Assembly (NCBI GenBank): GCA_027625915.1
Contig: JANTQA010000032.1
Coordinates: 62,001-126,000, forward strand
From: Anaeramoeba flamelloides
Taxonomy: Eukaryota > Metamonada > Anaeramoebidae
Reading direction: 5' to 3'
DNA: 64,000 bases
Shown: in pieces, positions 46,831 to 58,834 of the stretch
How the letters are laid out: every line of letters begins with the position of its first letter
Numbering within the stretch: position 1 is the first letter of the stretch
Notes under the pieces: generated by a model
What the model saw: only the letters and a program-made list of their open reading frames with translations
Database searches by the model: none
Told to the model about the DNA's origin: nothing
Program-made: the position numbers and the translations under genes

Positions 46831-49350
46831 TTCTATTTTGAGAAAACCTTCTAGTTAATGGATTAGAAATTTCATTCTAATTGTTTGGTAACTTTTTGAA
46901 ATCGTAAAAAAAATCGTTATCTCTTTCTTTAAAAATGTTTCCAAATAAATTCTTATTTAATAATTATTTTTTAATCAACTAAAAAGAGTTATAATTCATT
47001 ATTAATAATAAAGATGAAACAACACTTCAGGTATTATTATTTCACATTTTTTCAAAATAGATCAGGCCGATAGCTTTAAATTATAACAAAATCTGTGTTT
47101 TATATTTCAAGGATTAATTATTTTATATAAAACTATTTCCTCTTATAAATCAAAAAAAAACTGTTATAAATACTCAAAACAAATATTAATATTTCCAATT
47201 ACTTTAACCTGGAAATAGGGTTATCTTGTGTTATTTTTAAGGCGATGTTATTTTGGTTTTTAGTCAATCGATCTTCAACTTTATATGAACTTTTATAGTG
47301 GTTCACTACTGATGAATTCAAATAAATGTTTGTTAATTTTTTTCTGCATTTATCTTTCAGTAAAAAGTTTCATATTTTCTTTGATTAAACCATTTTCTAA
47401 TTTCAAATTTTTAAGAAAATTGATGATCGTCAAAAAAATCTTTGTCAAGAACTTTTTTAAAGTCTAAGTTACATGATTTTCTAAATTAGAAAAAGAATAA
47501 AAATTTATTACAATTGTTTTGAATTTCTCAGTATTTGGATTTATATAAAGTTGATAAATTTATAACTACAAATCAAAAATACTGTCTTTACAACTAACAC
47601 CAGATAACCCTTTTTTCAGGTTTAAGTAATTGGAAACCTTAAGTGTCTATAAGACGTATTATTAATTATCTTTAAGGAAGTAAGTACATTTTACCATTTT
47701 GAAAAATTTTAATTGTGTGAACATTACTGGAAAATATTTTTTGAGTGCCACTGATACTGAAACTTTGGAACCAAAAAATCATTCTTTAGTCTATTCGTAG
47801 AAAGGAATGCGAAACCAAAGTAATTCAGAGTTGAAATTTACATTTTTCGATTTTTTGAACATTTTTTTTGTTTAAATTTTTGGTTTTTTTAAATTTTGTT
47901 TTGGATCTAGAAATGTGTTTATATGAAATAATTGAAATTAATCAAACAGTAAACCAAAAAAATATAATCAAAAGGGTGTAAATTTGAAACAACTATTTTC
48001 TTTTAGAAGAACAAACATAAAAGATCACTCTTTCCCAATAAATTTGTTGAAATTAAGAATGAAAAAAAAAAAAAAACGATAAAAGCATATTTTCAAAGAT
48101 TTATTTTCTTTATCTTCTTATTTTGTATGAATAAAAACTCTTTTTTTCCTTGAATTTCTCGCCCCATTACTATTTATAATTTTTTAAAAAAACCTTTTTG
48201 TGACAAATTTGTTTTCAAAATTCTTTTTTAAAATATTTTTATCAAACAAAGCCAAAAAAAAGGATATTTTTTTCAAAAATTAAAATAAAGGAGTTGAATT
48301 CTCAGAATCAAAAAATAGTTAAAAAAAGGTTCAAATCAAAATAATTGAAAAATTCAATAACAAATTTCAATCAGATTCAGAATTTTTTTGAGTTCTAATT
48401 TTAATTGAAAATAAAGTAATTATAAAATCAAACGAATTTGTTCAATAAACCCTCATTCTCAAGAAGAATTAAAAAAATCTCTGATTTTCTGAACTAAAAC
48501 TATAATTAGATGAATTAAATGAAAATTGGATTTTTAAATTCATTTTGAAAATTCTTTAGAAATAAACAGTAATTAATATATCAAAAATTTACCAAATATA
48601 TTTTTTTCAGAAAGAATTAAAAATAAAACCAAATAAAGAATAAGTAATTGTGTTAAATGTTATACATAAGATCAAGTAATAAATGATTTTTAATTTTTTT
48701 TTTTTTGATCAATTTTTTCATTTTTTTGATTTGCATTTTTTTGTTGGTATGAAAATATCTTATATTAGGATATATTCCACTCTAGTATTTATGAAAATAT
48801 CAGTGTATTTGGCTAAAGAAATGATTTGAAGAATTCAGTTTAACATAAATGGTGAGTCTCAAAAAATGAAAAATGTACTTACCCCCTTAAATGTTTTTAA
48901 AAAAAAATAATTTTCACTTATTTTTGGTTTGTTTTTTTACAAAATAGAATTTCGAAACTAAATGATTGTAATTTGTGTTTTTGATTGATTTTATTTGAAT
49001 TATTTTTTTTTGTTTAATCTTTTTATTGAACAAAGACGCTTTAGATGTTGATAAGTATCTCATAATTGAAAAAAATAGAAATCAGTTAAAATTTTTTCTT
49101 ATAAAAATCTCAAATTTGAGTAATATACTACATAGTAATTCGATTAGACCTGAACATAGTGAACGGATCTTAGTTACTAAGACATGAAATTTTGTCTGTT
49201 TTGATTTAAAGGATTGCAAACTTATCTGAACAAAAAATAATTGATTTTTCTTTGTCTTTAATAATCAAATTTTTTTTTGATGAAAAAGAAGAAGATTGTT
49301 TTTCCAATATTATTTTTTTTCAATCAATATTTTTCAAACATTTATCGTTC

Positions 49351-49430
49351 GCTAATGTGGCCGAGTGGTTAAGGCGCTGGATTTAAGTCCCAGTGGAAGT
49401 ATCCGCGCAGGTTCGAGTCCTGTCATTAGC
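49351..49430 (+). tRNA. tRNA-Leu (anticodon UAA)
   Basis: An 80-base cloverleaf with acceptor GCTAATG pairing with CATTAGC and discriminator A at 49431. Box A is TGGCCGAGTGG and box B is GGTTCGAGTCC. The anticodon loop TTTAAGT (49382-49388) contains TAA at 49384-49386. The long variable arm (GGAAGTATCC) makes it a class II tRNA, consistent with leucine. The pair next to the loop is A-C rather than Watson-Crick. No intron. Confidence 0.95.
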
Positions 49431-49431
49431 A

Positions 49432-49440
49432 TTTTTTTTT
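49432..49440 (+). terminator. RNA polymerase III terminator
   Basis: A run of nine T directly after the discriminator base of tRNA-Leu. Confidence 0.8.
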
Positions 49441-51063
49441 ATATATGACTCTTCATCTCTTCATTCCTTACCTCGGATAATCTCAAACCTTACTTAACTT
49501 TTTCATTTTTTTAACTCAAAATCAAAAATGTTTTTTTTCAATTTTTTTTTTTTATTTTTTTTTTTTTTTTTTCATTTTTTCTTCGAAATTTTTACTAAAA
49601 ACGATTTTCAATCTTAAATATCAAAAATTTCTAATATTTCAATCAAAAAAAAAGAAATCAAACTTTTCCGATCAAATCTGCAAAAATTCTCTCGACAAAT
49701 TATTCACAATTGATCAATTCAAATTCCCATTGTCTCAAAATCAATAAAACCAACACTGAAAATACCAATCAAAAAAGACAAAAGAATATTTTCATCCTAT
49801 TTGATTTGGGAAAGATCTTCAAATTTGACGTTTTGTTGGTTGATCTTGGTTTTCAAGAATATTTCAACTTTAGGTTTAATGATTGAAAGGGTGTTTTTTA
49901 ATTAATTTGAAAAATCATCCTTTCATCCACAACCAAAATATTGTTAATTTACCAAAATTCATTGGGATCAAATTCTCATTTTTGAACTTATTATAATAAA
50001 ACTTTGCCCAACTTATTCTTCCAGACCTGGAAAAACAAAGGAATGAAAAACTGATATTTTCCAATTTCACAAGGAAAAATTTTTTCACAAACCCGAAAAG
50101 TTTTTTTACATTTTCTTACTCAAAAAAAATCAATATCTCCAGAGAAACAATTAGAAATGATATTTACAAGTCTTAATTTAATCTTTCCGACTTTTACTTG
50201 ATGTTAAAATTTTAGTACTAATAATTTGATTTTACAAGTAAGGAAAAAAAAATTTTTTTTTAGTTACTCAACAAAACACAACAATCCCAAAAAATCCACT
50301 CCGGTGGTCTGGTATCCAAGACTTTTCTTCCCCTCTTTAACAATTCAAATCAAACTATATTTTTACGAACTGATCAATGATTTTTATTGTGTTTTCCAAT
50401 CTGATTGATAAATCATCAAACCAAAGTAAAAACAACGTTTGTTATTTTTTAAAGTTGGAACTTTTCAAGACAAATGATTGTTTCAGATTGCAAAAAAAAA
50501 GTTAACTTTAAGTTTTAAATATTCAAAAAAAAAATTTTTTTTTCAATCTGATAAAATTTTTTTTTTAAAAAGTGCTTTATTAAAACCTTCCTATGACAAA
50601 TCGAAAAATAATTTAGTTTTACAAACAATTTGTGACAAAACATTTTCTGTAAACTAGAATCATTCTTTTGAAAGAAAATGGTAATTAACAGAAAACAAAT
50701 TTAAAATAAATTTGAAAAAAAATTTTTTCCTGTTCAAAAAAAAGTTGTTAAAAGAGATACTTGAGCATATTTTAAGAAGATCAAATTTGGAAAAAAAAAA
50801 TTTTTCAATTGTTCTAGAAAAAAATTTTTTTTTCAAAAAGAATGAAGGGGATTTTTTAAAAAGGTAATAGGACATAACACACAAATTTCTGTCAAACAGA
50901 ATTGTTTTTAACTTTTTTTGAAAACACGAAAAGCAAATAACTATTATATGAATAACTTCAAATTGAAAATAAAGAAGAAACAACTTCAGGGGTACTTTAA
51001 CTAATTGTGAATTAATCTGAAAACAAAAAAAAATTGAAAAAAGTTATTTTTTTATACTTTTTG
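49441..51063. other. intergenic, upstream of Ras
   Basis: AT-rich, no gene seen. Frames at 50226-50408 (plus) and 50660-50983 (minus) are low-complexity F/K/S strings and are not credible proteins. Confidence 0.4.
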
Positions 51064-51700
51064 ATGAAACAAAGAATTCGAATTGTTGTTGCAGGTTCTG
51101 GTGGTGTTGGTAAATCAGCCATCACCATCCAATTTTTACAGGGGAAATTTGTTGAAGAGTAAGTCTTGTTCGATAGCTTTCTCCCATCAATTTCTTTTTC
51201 TTTCACACTCAAAAAAAAAAAAACAATTCACAAACAAAAATTAAAATTTTTAATTTAAAAAAACAAATTTGCAACAAAAACACAATTGATTTGAACAACT
51301 ATTTTCCACCTCCAAAATTGAACAACTTTCTGTAGGTACGATCCTTCAATTGAAGACACATACCGAAAGACTATTATGATTGACGATCGATCTGCATTTC
51401 TGGAGATTCTAGATACTGCAGGACAAGAAGAATTTAGAAAAAGAGAAGAAATCCACACCAAAGTTGGGGACGGGTTTCTGCTTGTTTTTTCAGTTATCTC
51501 TGAGGGATCTTTCAAACAAGCACAAAAAATTCATCAGAGTGTAAGTCAACAAAAATTTTTATTTAATCTTTGTTATTTTGTTTCTTGAAAGGATCTTTAC
51601 AAAAGAACAAGATCTGTATTTTGTTATTTTTAGCTCATTTTTTACTGTCAAGTTTTTCATTAGAGGTTTAATTAGTCAAAGAAAAAATTTATTTGCCAAC

Positions 51701-51744
<44 letters not shown>

Positions 51745-54700
51745 AAAAACAAAAATAAAAAGAAACATAATATTAATTCTGTTTTGGTAGAACAAAAACG
51801 TGAACTTGTTGTGTTGTGTGAATGAACTCAAAATAATTAACGTCTGTGTTTCTTTTTTTCAAACAGTAGATGCTGTTGAATTTTTTATGTGGAAAATCGA
51901 ATAAAATTTTTGGAAACTTATTTAACCCTAAATGAAACTTCTTATTGGTTTGTTGATTGGAGAGTGGAAAAAATGTTTTTCTTTTTTAATTTCATTGTTT
52001 TGTTACAGTCATTTTCCAAAAGTGAAAACTTTTTTATTTCTTCAAACATTTAAAAATTTCAATTTTAACCCAAAAGCGAAACCTTTTGGATCCAAATTTC
52101 TAAATCTAATACAAAATGATTTAATTGATTTTCTGATTATTCCACCAACGGGTGTAAATCTCTTCTCATCCAAATCTTCATTTTTGAGCTTCCAATCCAC
52201 AAAAACCAATAAAAAAAACTCAAATTCTATTTTATTGTTCTTTTCTTTGTATTTGTACAGGTATCCCCAATCAAACCAAATAATGATCACTTTACTTTTG
52301 GTTTTTATGATCTGGTATTTGAACCAGGTCTCTGCAAAACCTAATAACTGCCACCAACCATTATCCTTTATCTTTTTTTTTTTTTTTGCTGTCATATTCA
52401 AATTAAAAAAAAAATAATTTTTCTCTCAAAGTTCAAGAAGGAACAGCAAATTTAATCACTTTGATTTTCATTATCAAATGATTTTGTAAAGATCTTGGTG
52501 TTTTTGCATCCAATTTGAGGAAAAACTTTTGAGAACTTGAAATAAAAATTATCATTTATTGATTGGAAAACTTGCAGTATTTATCAAATATTAACCCCTA
52601 TCAGAATAAAAATTATTTATTAGTGTACATTTTCTTTGTAACATTCATCTGAACATTGCATTTTTTTTTTTGTACCTAACGGCTATCAAACTAAATAAGA
52701 TACAATCTATTCCTCTTTGTAAATTTTTTTTTATTTTTTTTTGGACCTAAACTCGATCAAACCGAAATAACTACAATTCATCTTCTTTACCACTTTAAAT
52801 GAACACTTTTTTTATTGAAATTTCAAAATTGCCAAAAGAAATTATACGAAAAACACAATTGTCATTACTCGGAACATTCCCAATGCCAAACAACAACCGT
52901 CTCTTACTGTTTCTTTTTTAAACCCTAGGGTAATTTATCTTATTTGATTTGATAGTGGTTAGGCCAAAATAAAAATAAAAAAAAATTGACAAAGAGGAAT
53001 AGATTGTATCTTATTTAGTTTGATAGCCGTTAGGTACAAAAAAAAAAATGCAATGTTCTGAGGAATGTTACAAAGAAAATGTACACTAATAAATAATTTT
53101 TATTGTGATAGGGGTTTAGTACAAATAATTATAGTAGTGAAAAAAATACCGGAAATGAAAAAAATCCCTTACATGAAAAAAATTTTAATTGTTAATATTA
53201 GTATAATTATAAGTAATTTCTAATATTTAAAATCAAATCCTTTTTTTTTAAGAATCAAATTTTTAAAATTCTAACTCACCCACTTATTAGAATGATGATT
53301 AATTAAATTACAGTTTGTTCAAAACACTATTCAATCAATCAAAAAACACGAATAAAAATTATCATTTTCCAAACTCTTGCAAACCTCTATTAAAACTTGA
53401 TTGTTTTTCACAAAAAGTTGATCTACTTATACTATCAAACAATCACTTGGGTATTCTAGAGTCACCACACTTTAATGAACTTTACGTGGGCTTATTACTC
53501 GGATCATAAAAAATTTGGTTCTTTATAAAAAGGATTTGATCGAAAATAAAAGAAATTACATAAATTTTACTAATATTCACAATTAAAAATCTTGACAGGG
53601 ATTATTTTCAGTTCAGGTATTTTTTTCACTACTATACTGCAAGTTTTCCAATCAATAAATGATAATTTTTATTTCAAGTTCTCAAAAGTTTTTCCTCAAA
53701 TTGGATGCAAAAACACCAAGATCTTTACAAAATCATTTGATAATGAAAATTCAAGTGATTAACTTTGCTCTTCCTTCTTGGACTTTGAGAGAAAAATTAT
53801 TTTTTTTTTAATTTGAATATGACAGCAAAAAAAAAAAAAAAGATAAAGAGTAATGGTTTGTGGCAGTTATTAGGTTTGATAGAGGCTTGACCCAAATACC
53901 AGATCAATATAATATAAAGTAAAGTGGTAATTATTTGGTTTGATAGATACCTGTACAAATACAAAGAAAAGATCAATAAAATAGAATTTGAGTTTTTTTT
54001 ATTGGTTTTTGTGGATTGGAAGCTCAAAAATAATCATTTTAATGAGAAGTGAATTAGAATTACTTTTCTCTTGATCGGAAGTGTTTAGACATTCAATTTT
54101 TATTTAAATTGGAGAACAAATAATAAACTGTCCCAAAAGTTTTAATTTTCAACATTTCTTATAAACTAAATTTCATAATAAGTGGCATAATTTTTTTCAA
54201 TTTTTATTTATTTTTTTTTTTTAGAAGAAAAACAAATATTTCGAGTGTATAGAACTGAATACTAAAATAGTAATTTTTTTAATTATAATAGATATCTTCA
54301 ATTTATAAAAATTTTTATTTTCAAAATTTGATTTTTAATGGGACAATTGTTTTGAAATGGAGTTTATTTAAAAATTTTCATTTTTTGAAAACAACTGCAA
54401 ATGATTTAACAATTTTCTAATTTGTCCCAAGACAAAACATTACCAAGTTAAAAAGATCTATTGAAGAAATGGCTTTGCTTTATTGAAATTCAAATCTTAT
54501 TTTCCAGAACAATAAGTAAAATCAAAACAAACCATGTTGTGAAAATTACTAATATTGACATTTTAAGTGGGTTAAATATTTTACTTGTCTTTACATTCGA
54601 TTCAAAATACTTTACATTTAGCTCTTTAATAGCCAAAAGGTAACTGATCTCGATTCACTTTTTACAAAGGGGAATCTTCAAGGGGGTATTGATGGATTAA

Positions 54701-56500
54701 TTTTAGAAGTATTTTTTTTATTGAAAATTTAAACAAGAAATAAACAAAACTTAAAAAGAAAATGTAATGAAAATTTTCTCCATTATACATTATACTACCA
54801 AGACTGAATCAAATAATATTTTTCAAGATGGTGAAATCTATACTGTAAATATAATCCAGGATTATGTGCCACTTCTGATAAGAATATAAATTTTGTAAAA
54901 AAATTGCCTTTCCTTTTTTTTTTTTACAATAGCAACCTTTTTAATATTTACTTTCCATATTAAGTATCGTCTAGAATAAATTTAAAAATAGAATACTAGA
55001 CCAAAAATTAAAAAAAAAAAAAAAAAAGAACAAAAACACTTGTGCAAAAATGATTTCTGAATTTTTTATGTTTTTTGTTAAAATTGTGATTTTTTCATTA
55101 ACTGTGATACTTTTCTGGTATGCCCTTCTATGGGCCCAGTAAACTTATCAGTCTATTTGATGTATTTAGTAACATTCTATTACTATTTAAAAAAAGAAAG
55201 GAAGTGATTAGGGATAGAAACCTCAAGAGAAAATCCGAAAATACTTTTTTCAAATTCAAACAAACCCAAACATCTCCAATGGTTTATTAAATGGAATTTT
55301 TTATCATTTAAAACATCAAATAGACTGATAAGTTTACTGGGCCCATAGAAGGGCATACCGGAAAAGTATCACAGTTAATGAAAAAATCACAATTTTAACA
55401 AAAAACATTAATAATTCAAAAACCATTTTTGCACAAGTGAATTGGGTTCTGAAAATAAATAAACATTATTGAAGCAAAATATAAAAATATACATTCAAGT
55501 AAAAAAACAAATTTAGGGAAAGTATTTACCAATTAAATGATTCACACCGGTATCTAAAACAAAAAATTGAGCTATTATCTAAAAAAGGATTTAATTGAAC
55601 TTTAGGTAAATTTCAGTTTAAAACAAAAACACTTCAAATTTCCAAAGAAAAAAAAATTTCTTTATTTATATATTGAGTAATGAAGTGCAAAAAAAATTTC
55701 TTGATTATTTCTTTTCAAAAATATGTAAAAGATCATTGTTAGATCAAAAAAATCTGAGTAACCCACTCTGACATTTTCATAATATATTCAATTTCTCAAT
55801 TTTTTTTAAAACGACGAAATCTAATTTTTCCTATTTTCTGAAAAACATTTGCAAAAATTTGATAAGCAATACTAAATCAACCAACTTTAAAAACTGAAAT
55901 AATAATGAACAAAATTCTATTCTGTCTCTTGTTAAATTAATTTTTAATTTGAAGTTTAATAATAAATACCAAAATTGAAAACAAAAAATCTAACCTTTAA
56001 CAGATCATTCAACAAAACATTTTTTATTTACTGATCATTCATAAAATTTATTTATATTGAATTTTTTACAATAAAATTTAATTTCTTTTTTTTTTTTTTT
56101 GTTTTTTCGTTCATTTTTATACTCCCATACCAATACTAAATGGTTAATATTTATTTCCTTCTAACAAAAAAATTATAAACAAATATATCTATCCATATAT
56201 CGATATTACATATTTCTACCTTTATTAATATATCTATAGATTATAAAAGAAAAAGAAAACCCCTACTACCCAATAGTTATGATGGGCAATAAAACCGATT
56301 TATCAAACGAAAATGATTCGGTTTCAAAAACTTCAAAAAAATATTGTCAAGAATATGATATTCCATATTTCCAAACATCAGCTTTAGAAAATTTAAATAT
56401 TACTGAAGCTTTTCATGAATTAGTTAGAATAATTTGGAAATTTAAAGAAAATCCAAATTCATTCAAGAAAAAAAAGAAAAAAAAATGTGTTATTCAATAA
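51064..56500 (+). CDS. Ras-family small GTPase with CaaX box
   Basis: Three exons, 51064-51158, 51336-51540 and 56240-56500, with introns of 177 and 4699 nt (donors GTAAGT twice; acceptors TGTAG and CTATAG). The product is 186 residues, normal for Ras. The G1 loop GSGGVGKS is at 11-18, switch I is YDPSIEDTYRK with the effector threonine, and switch II is DTAGQEEF with the catalytic glutamine. NKTD is G4 and TSA is G5. The C-terminus is a lysine-rich hypervariable tail ending CVIQ, predicting farnesylation and a polybasic membrane anchor. All catalytic residues are present, so it should be an active switch cycling between GDP and GTP. It is a plausible but unproven class of substrate for the RasGEF encoded at 4.1-11.5 kb. 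Confidence 0.93.
52178..54032. mobile_element. giant inverted repeat (foldback element)
   Basis: The left arm (about 52178-52745) is complementary to the right arm (about 52988-54032 after removing the MITE at 53134-53632). The outer ends are GAGCTTCCAATCCACAAAAA and its complement. Other matching blocks are ATTTGAGGAAAAACTTTTGA, AACGGCTATCAAACTAAATA and their complements. A spacer of about 240 bp separates the arms. Along the arms a degenerate unit around GGTTTGATAG...TAC-AAAT recurs. Arms differ by many substitutions, so the duplication is not recent. A minus frame of 119 codons (52042-52401) overlaps the left arm but has no recognised product. Confidence 0.8.
53134..53632 (-). mobile_element. 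MITE family A copy nested in the foldback
   Basis: Ends GTAGTGAAAAAAATACC and GGTATTTTTTTCACTAC, flanked by TA (53132-53133, 53633-53634). The interior matches the reverse complement of 20017-20502 throughout (e.g. GGAAAATGATAATTTTTATT on the minus strand). It interrupts the right arm of the foldback, whose sequence resumes at ACTGCAAGTTTTCCAATC. Confidence 0.85.
55036..55439. mobile_element. 404-bp foldback element
   Basis: The ends CACTTGTGCAAAAATG and CATTTTTGCACAAGTG are perfect complements. The arms are about 135 bp each and share AGTAAACTTATCAGTCTATT, GGCATACC-type and ACAGTTAATGAAAAAATCAC blocks. Central loop about 135 bp, no ORF. No clear target duplication. Confidence 0.8.
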
Positions 56501-56672
56501 AATTTGTCACCGCTCAACAAGTAACAGATGATCTTTTTCATAATTGTATATGAGAAAATCCCATCAAATCAAAAGGTTTTTATCTTTTAATTTTCTTTAT
56601 ACTTGTTGTTTTGGTAGACACATTAATTATAATTTTGTTTTGATTTTTTATTTCTTTTCTTCTGTTTAACAT

Positions 56673-56706
<34 letters not shown>

Positions 56707-57197
56707 GCTATTTCAAAATATTTCTCAAATATTTTTTTTAATTTTAATTTTTGTGATGTAAATATTGAAGATATTTTAAAAGAGAAACTATTTTTTTTAC
56801 CAAATAAACATTTAATAAAGTAAGGAAGGACCAAATGATTTTTAAATGTAATTTTTCAATAGTCAGCCATTCCAACAATATTTTGGAATAACATATTATT
56901 TTTATAAAAATTATTAATTTTTTTTTTAATTTTGAAGGGAGGAAACTAGTTTCCACTTTCAGCAATTAATTTATAAAGTTTTGTTTAGAAATTTCAATAA
57001 AGGATCCTAATTTTCTTTCTCATTAACCAATGATAATATAAAAAATGAGTCTTTATTTTGAATTATATCAAAGATTTTTTTCTTATTATTTTTGTAAATT
57101 TGTATTAATTCTTGAATCTAAATTATTTGATTTTTTTCATTGAATGGTAATTTCATAAAAAATGATCGATATCTTCATCTATTTCTGAGTTATGGTA
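56501..57197. other. 3' flank of Ras, no gene seen
   Basis: AT-rich. The Ras stop codon overlaps an AATAAA hexamer. A poly-T run of about 33 lies at 56671-56702. Confidence 0.4.
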
Positions 57198-57643
57198 CAG
57201 TCTTTCCAAGTCTACCATAAAATTTTAAATAAAACAGATTTGAGTTTTCTATTCTGATTTTCTATTTTCAAAAAATTCGGAAATAAGAGTTATTATTCAA
57301 AAAAAATTTTCAATAAATGAGCTATTATTCAAATTTTGAAATATCAAAAAAAAAAATTTTGAAGACTCATGAAGCACTTTAAAATATTTTTCAAAAAAGG
57401 GTAAATTTTTAAAGATCAGTCAATATTGATATTTTTTTGGGGCTCTTTTAGACCAATAATTTTTAAGTTTCAAGGGATCTTGAATTTTTTTTTTTGATAT
57501 TTCAAAATTTGAATAATAGCTCATTTATTGAAATTTTTTTTTGAATAATAACTCTTATTTCCGAATTTTTTGAAAATAGAAATTAAGAATAGAAAAATCA
57601 ATTGTGTTTTATTTAAAATTTTATGGTAGCCTTGGAACGGCTG
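57198..57643. mobile_element. 446-bp palindromic MITE
   Basis: TIRs of about 150 bp. Ends CAGTCTTTCCAAGTCTACC and GGTAGCCTTGGAACGGCTG, with inner blocks AAATAAGAGTTATTATTC and ATAAATGAGCTATTATTC exactly mirrored. TA flanks both sides (57196-57197, 57644-57645). No ORF. It abuts the 3' side of LINE copy C. Confidence 0.85.
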
Positions 57644-57777
57644 TAATATTTACACAGGTTGCAGGATTTTGTTTTTATTTTATTCTTATCATAAACATAA
57701 GAATATCTATTGAAATAATTTGTGAAATTTCATAATTATAAAATTGAAGTTGAACCTTCTCATTTTAAATATTTTTT

Positions 57778-57975
57778 TTCGGAAGATTTTCTTGAGTTTT
57801 CTGTTTATTTGGGAAATTCCAAGCATTTTCTTTTTATTTCTGAAATTAAATAAAATCGCGGTTATGTTTTCCAGAATTTATAGGAATTGAGTTAAATCCA
57901 AGATTTTACTATATTCTTTTGAATTCTGGAAAACCTTGGCACTTGACGGCACTCTACAGTACTTGACGGCATGAC
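57778..57975 (-). repeat. hairpin modules inside LINE copy C
   Basis: Contains M1-type (TTTTCTTGAGTTTTCTG), M3-type (TTCTTTTTATTTCTGAAATT) and M2-type (TTTTCCAGAATTTATAGG with TTTTGAATTCTGGAAAA) repeats. Two complements of the 10-bp unit follow, in GGCACTTGACGGCACTCTAC. The LINE sequence flanking it on the 5' side ends AAACAGTC, as at the equivalent insertion in copy A. Confidence 0.7.
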
Positions 57976-58455
57976 TGTTTATTTATATTATTGTTATACC
58001 TAATAATTTTATGTTATTCTTGACCTTTACATGCATAACAATTTATTATTAAGCTTTTATCTAAATTGATTTAGATTTAGTTCAATTAATTTTAAGGTGT
58101 CTATATCCCAATTAATATTTTCATTCTCTTAAACCTGATAACATTAAATTTTTGGAGATATCCCTAAAACCCAGAATTTCTAATTTCTTTTTGAATTTAT
58201 ATCTTCTTTTATATATTGAAAGTCTGACTTGGTTAATTTTTGCTTTAGTTTTATAGATTATCCGAAGGAAATATGGATTGCTTTTTTAAAAATTTTATTA
58301 CTTTTTTTATTTATCCAAGTATAAATTGAGTTGAACTTTATTTGAGTTAGTTTAAAAAACCCCAAACCATAAAATAGCTGACTAATACATATTGATTTTA
58401 ATGTTTCTGGTTTACTACATTTGCAAATTTTTATTAGCGAAAAATTATTGTAATT

Positions 58456-58834
58456 TTTTTTTTTTTTTTCCATTAAAGAGTGGGTACTAAAAGTCCACCT
58501 GTTTGCCCGAATCCCTAATTTGAATTAGAGATATTGTTGAACCAAGTGAGAGCTGGTCATTTCTCCCAAAAATCGGATCCGCTCCATAAATTGAGAGGGA
58601 TTTTGTTCCAATTCCGTTCAGTTTTATAATAGTCAAAAAGATTCAATTCGGTCAAACGATTTCCTCAAAGAATTAGTGGTTCTAAGAAGCATAAGTCCGA
58701 TTTTTAATTAAAATTACACCGTGGTGGCTATTTGAGAAAATGGTAAACAATAAGAAATAATGGTTAAGGGAATAGAACCCCAGCCTTCAGATTGTACACT
58801 GGGTTGTGTTTCCACTTGCCCATACCGGTTCTCT
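58456..58834 (-). mobile_element. tRNA-derived SINE with poly-A tail and target duplication
   Basis: On the minus strand the element begins near 58834 (AGAGAACCGGTATGGGC). A box-A-like TGGGCAAGTGG and a box-B-like GGGTTCTATTCCC follow at tRNA spacing, then about 290 bp of unrelated body, and an A-run of about 18 near 58456-58470. A direct repeat AAATTATTGTAATTTTT flanks it (58442-58458 and 58835-58851). It interrupts the LINE reading KNYNN, which appears on both sides. It stands out by having much higher GC than its surroundings. Confidence 0.75.

Larger units (their letters stand above)
40605..49350. other. 8.7 kb without recognisable genes
   Basis: No ORF over about 70 codons with coding character on either strand. 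It holds MITE family B copy 2 (43070-43655), dispersed repeats (40965-41165, 44960-45075), a TA run, a TIR element with hairpin modules (46146-46434) and a LINE tail (46435-46830). The rest is plain AT-rich DNA. Confidence 0.5.
51541..56239 (+). other. 4699-nt second intron of Ras, filled by elements
   Basis: Splicing joins residue 100 (IHQS) to IIKEKE in phase 0. The intron holds a poly-A run of over 30 (about 51705-51741), a giant foldback (52178-54032) with a nested MITE, and a second foldback (55036-55439). No exon-like sequence was seen inside. Confidence 0.8.

Noticed and set aside
52042-52401. 119-codon minus-strand frame in the left arm of the foldback as a possible transposase
   Set aside because: No catalytic motif or homology that I can name, and the matching right arm is not open over the same length.
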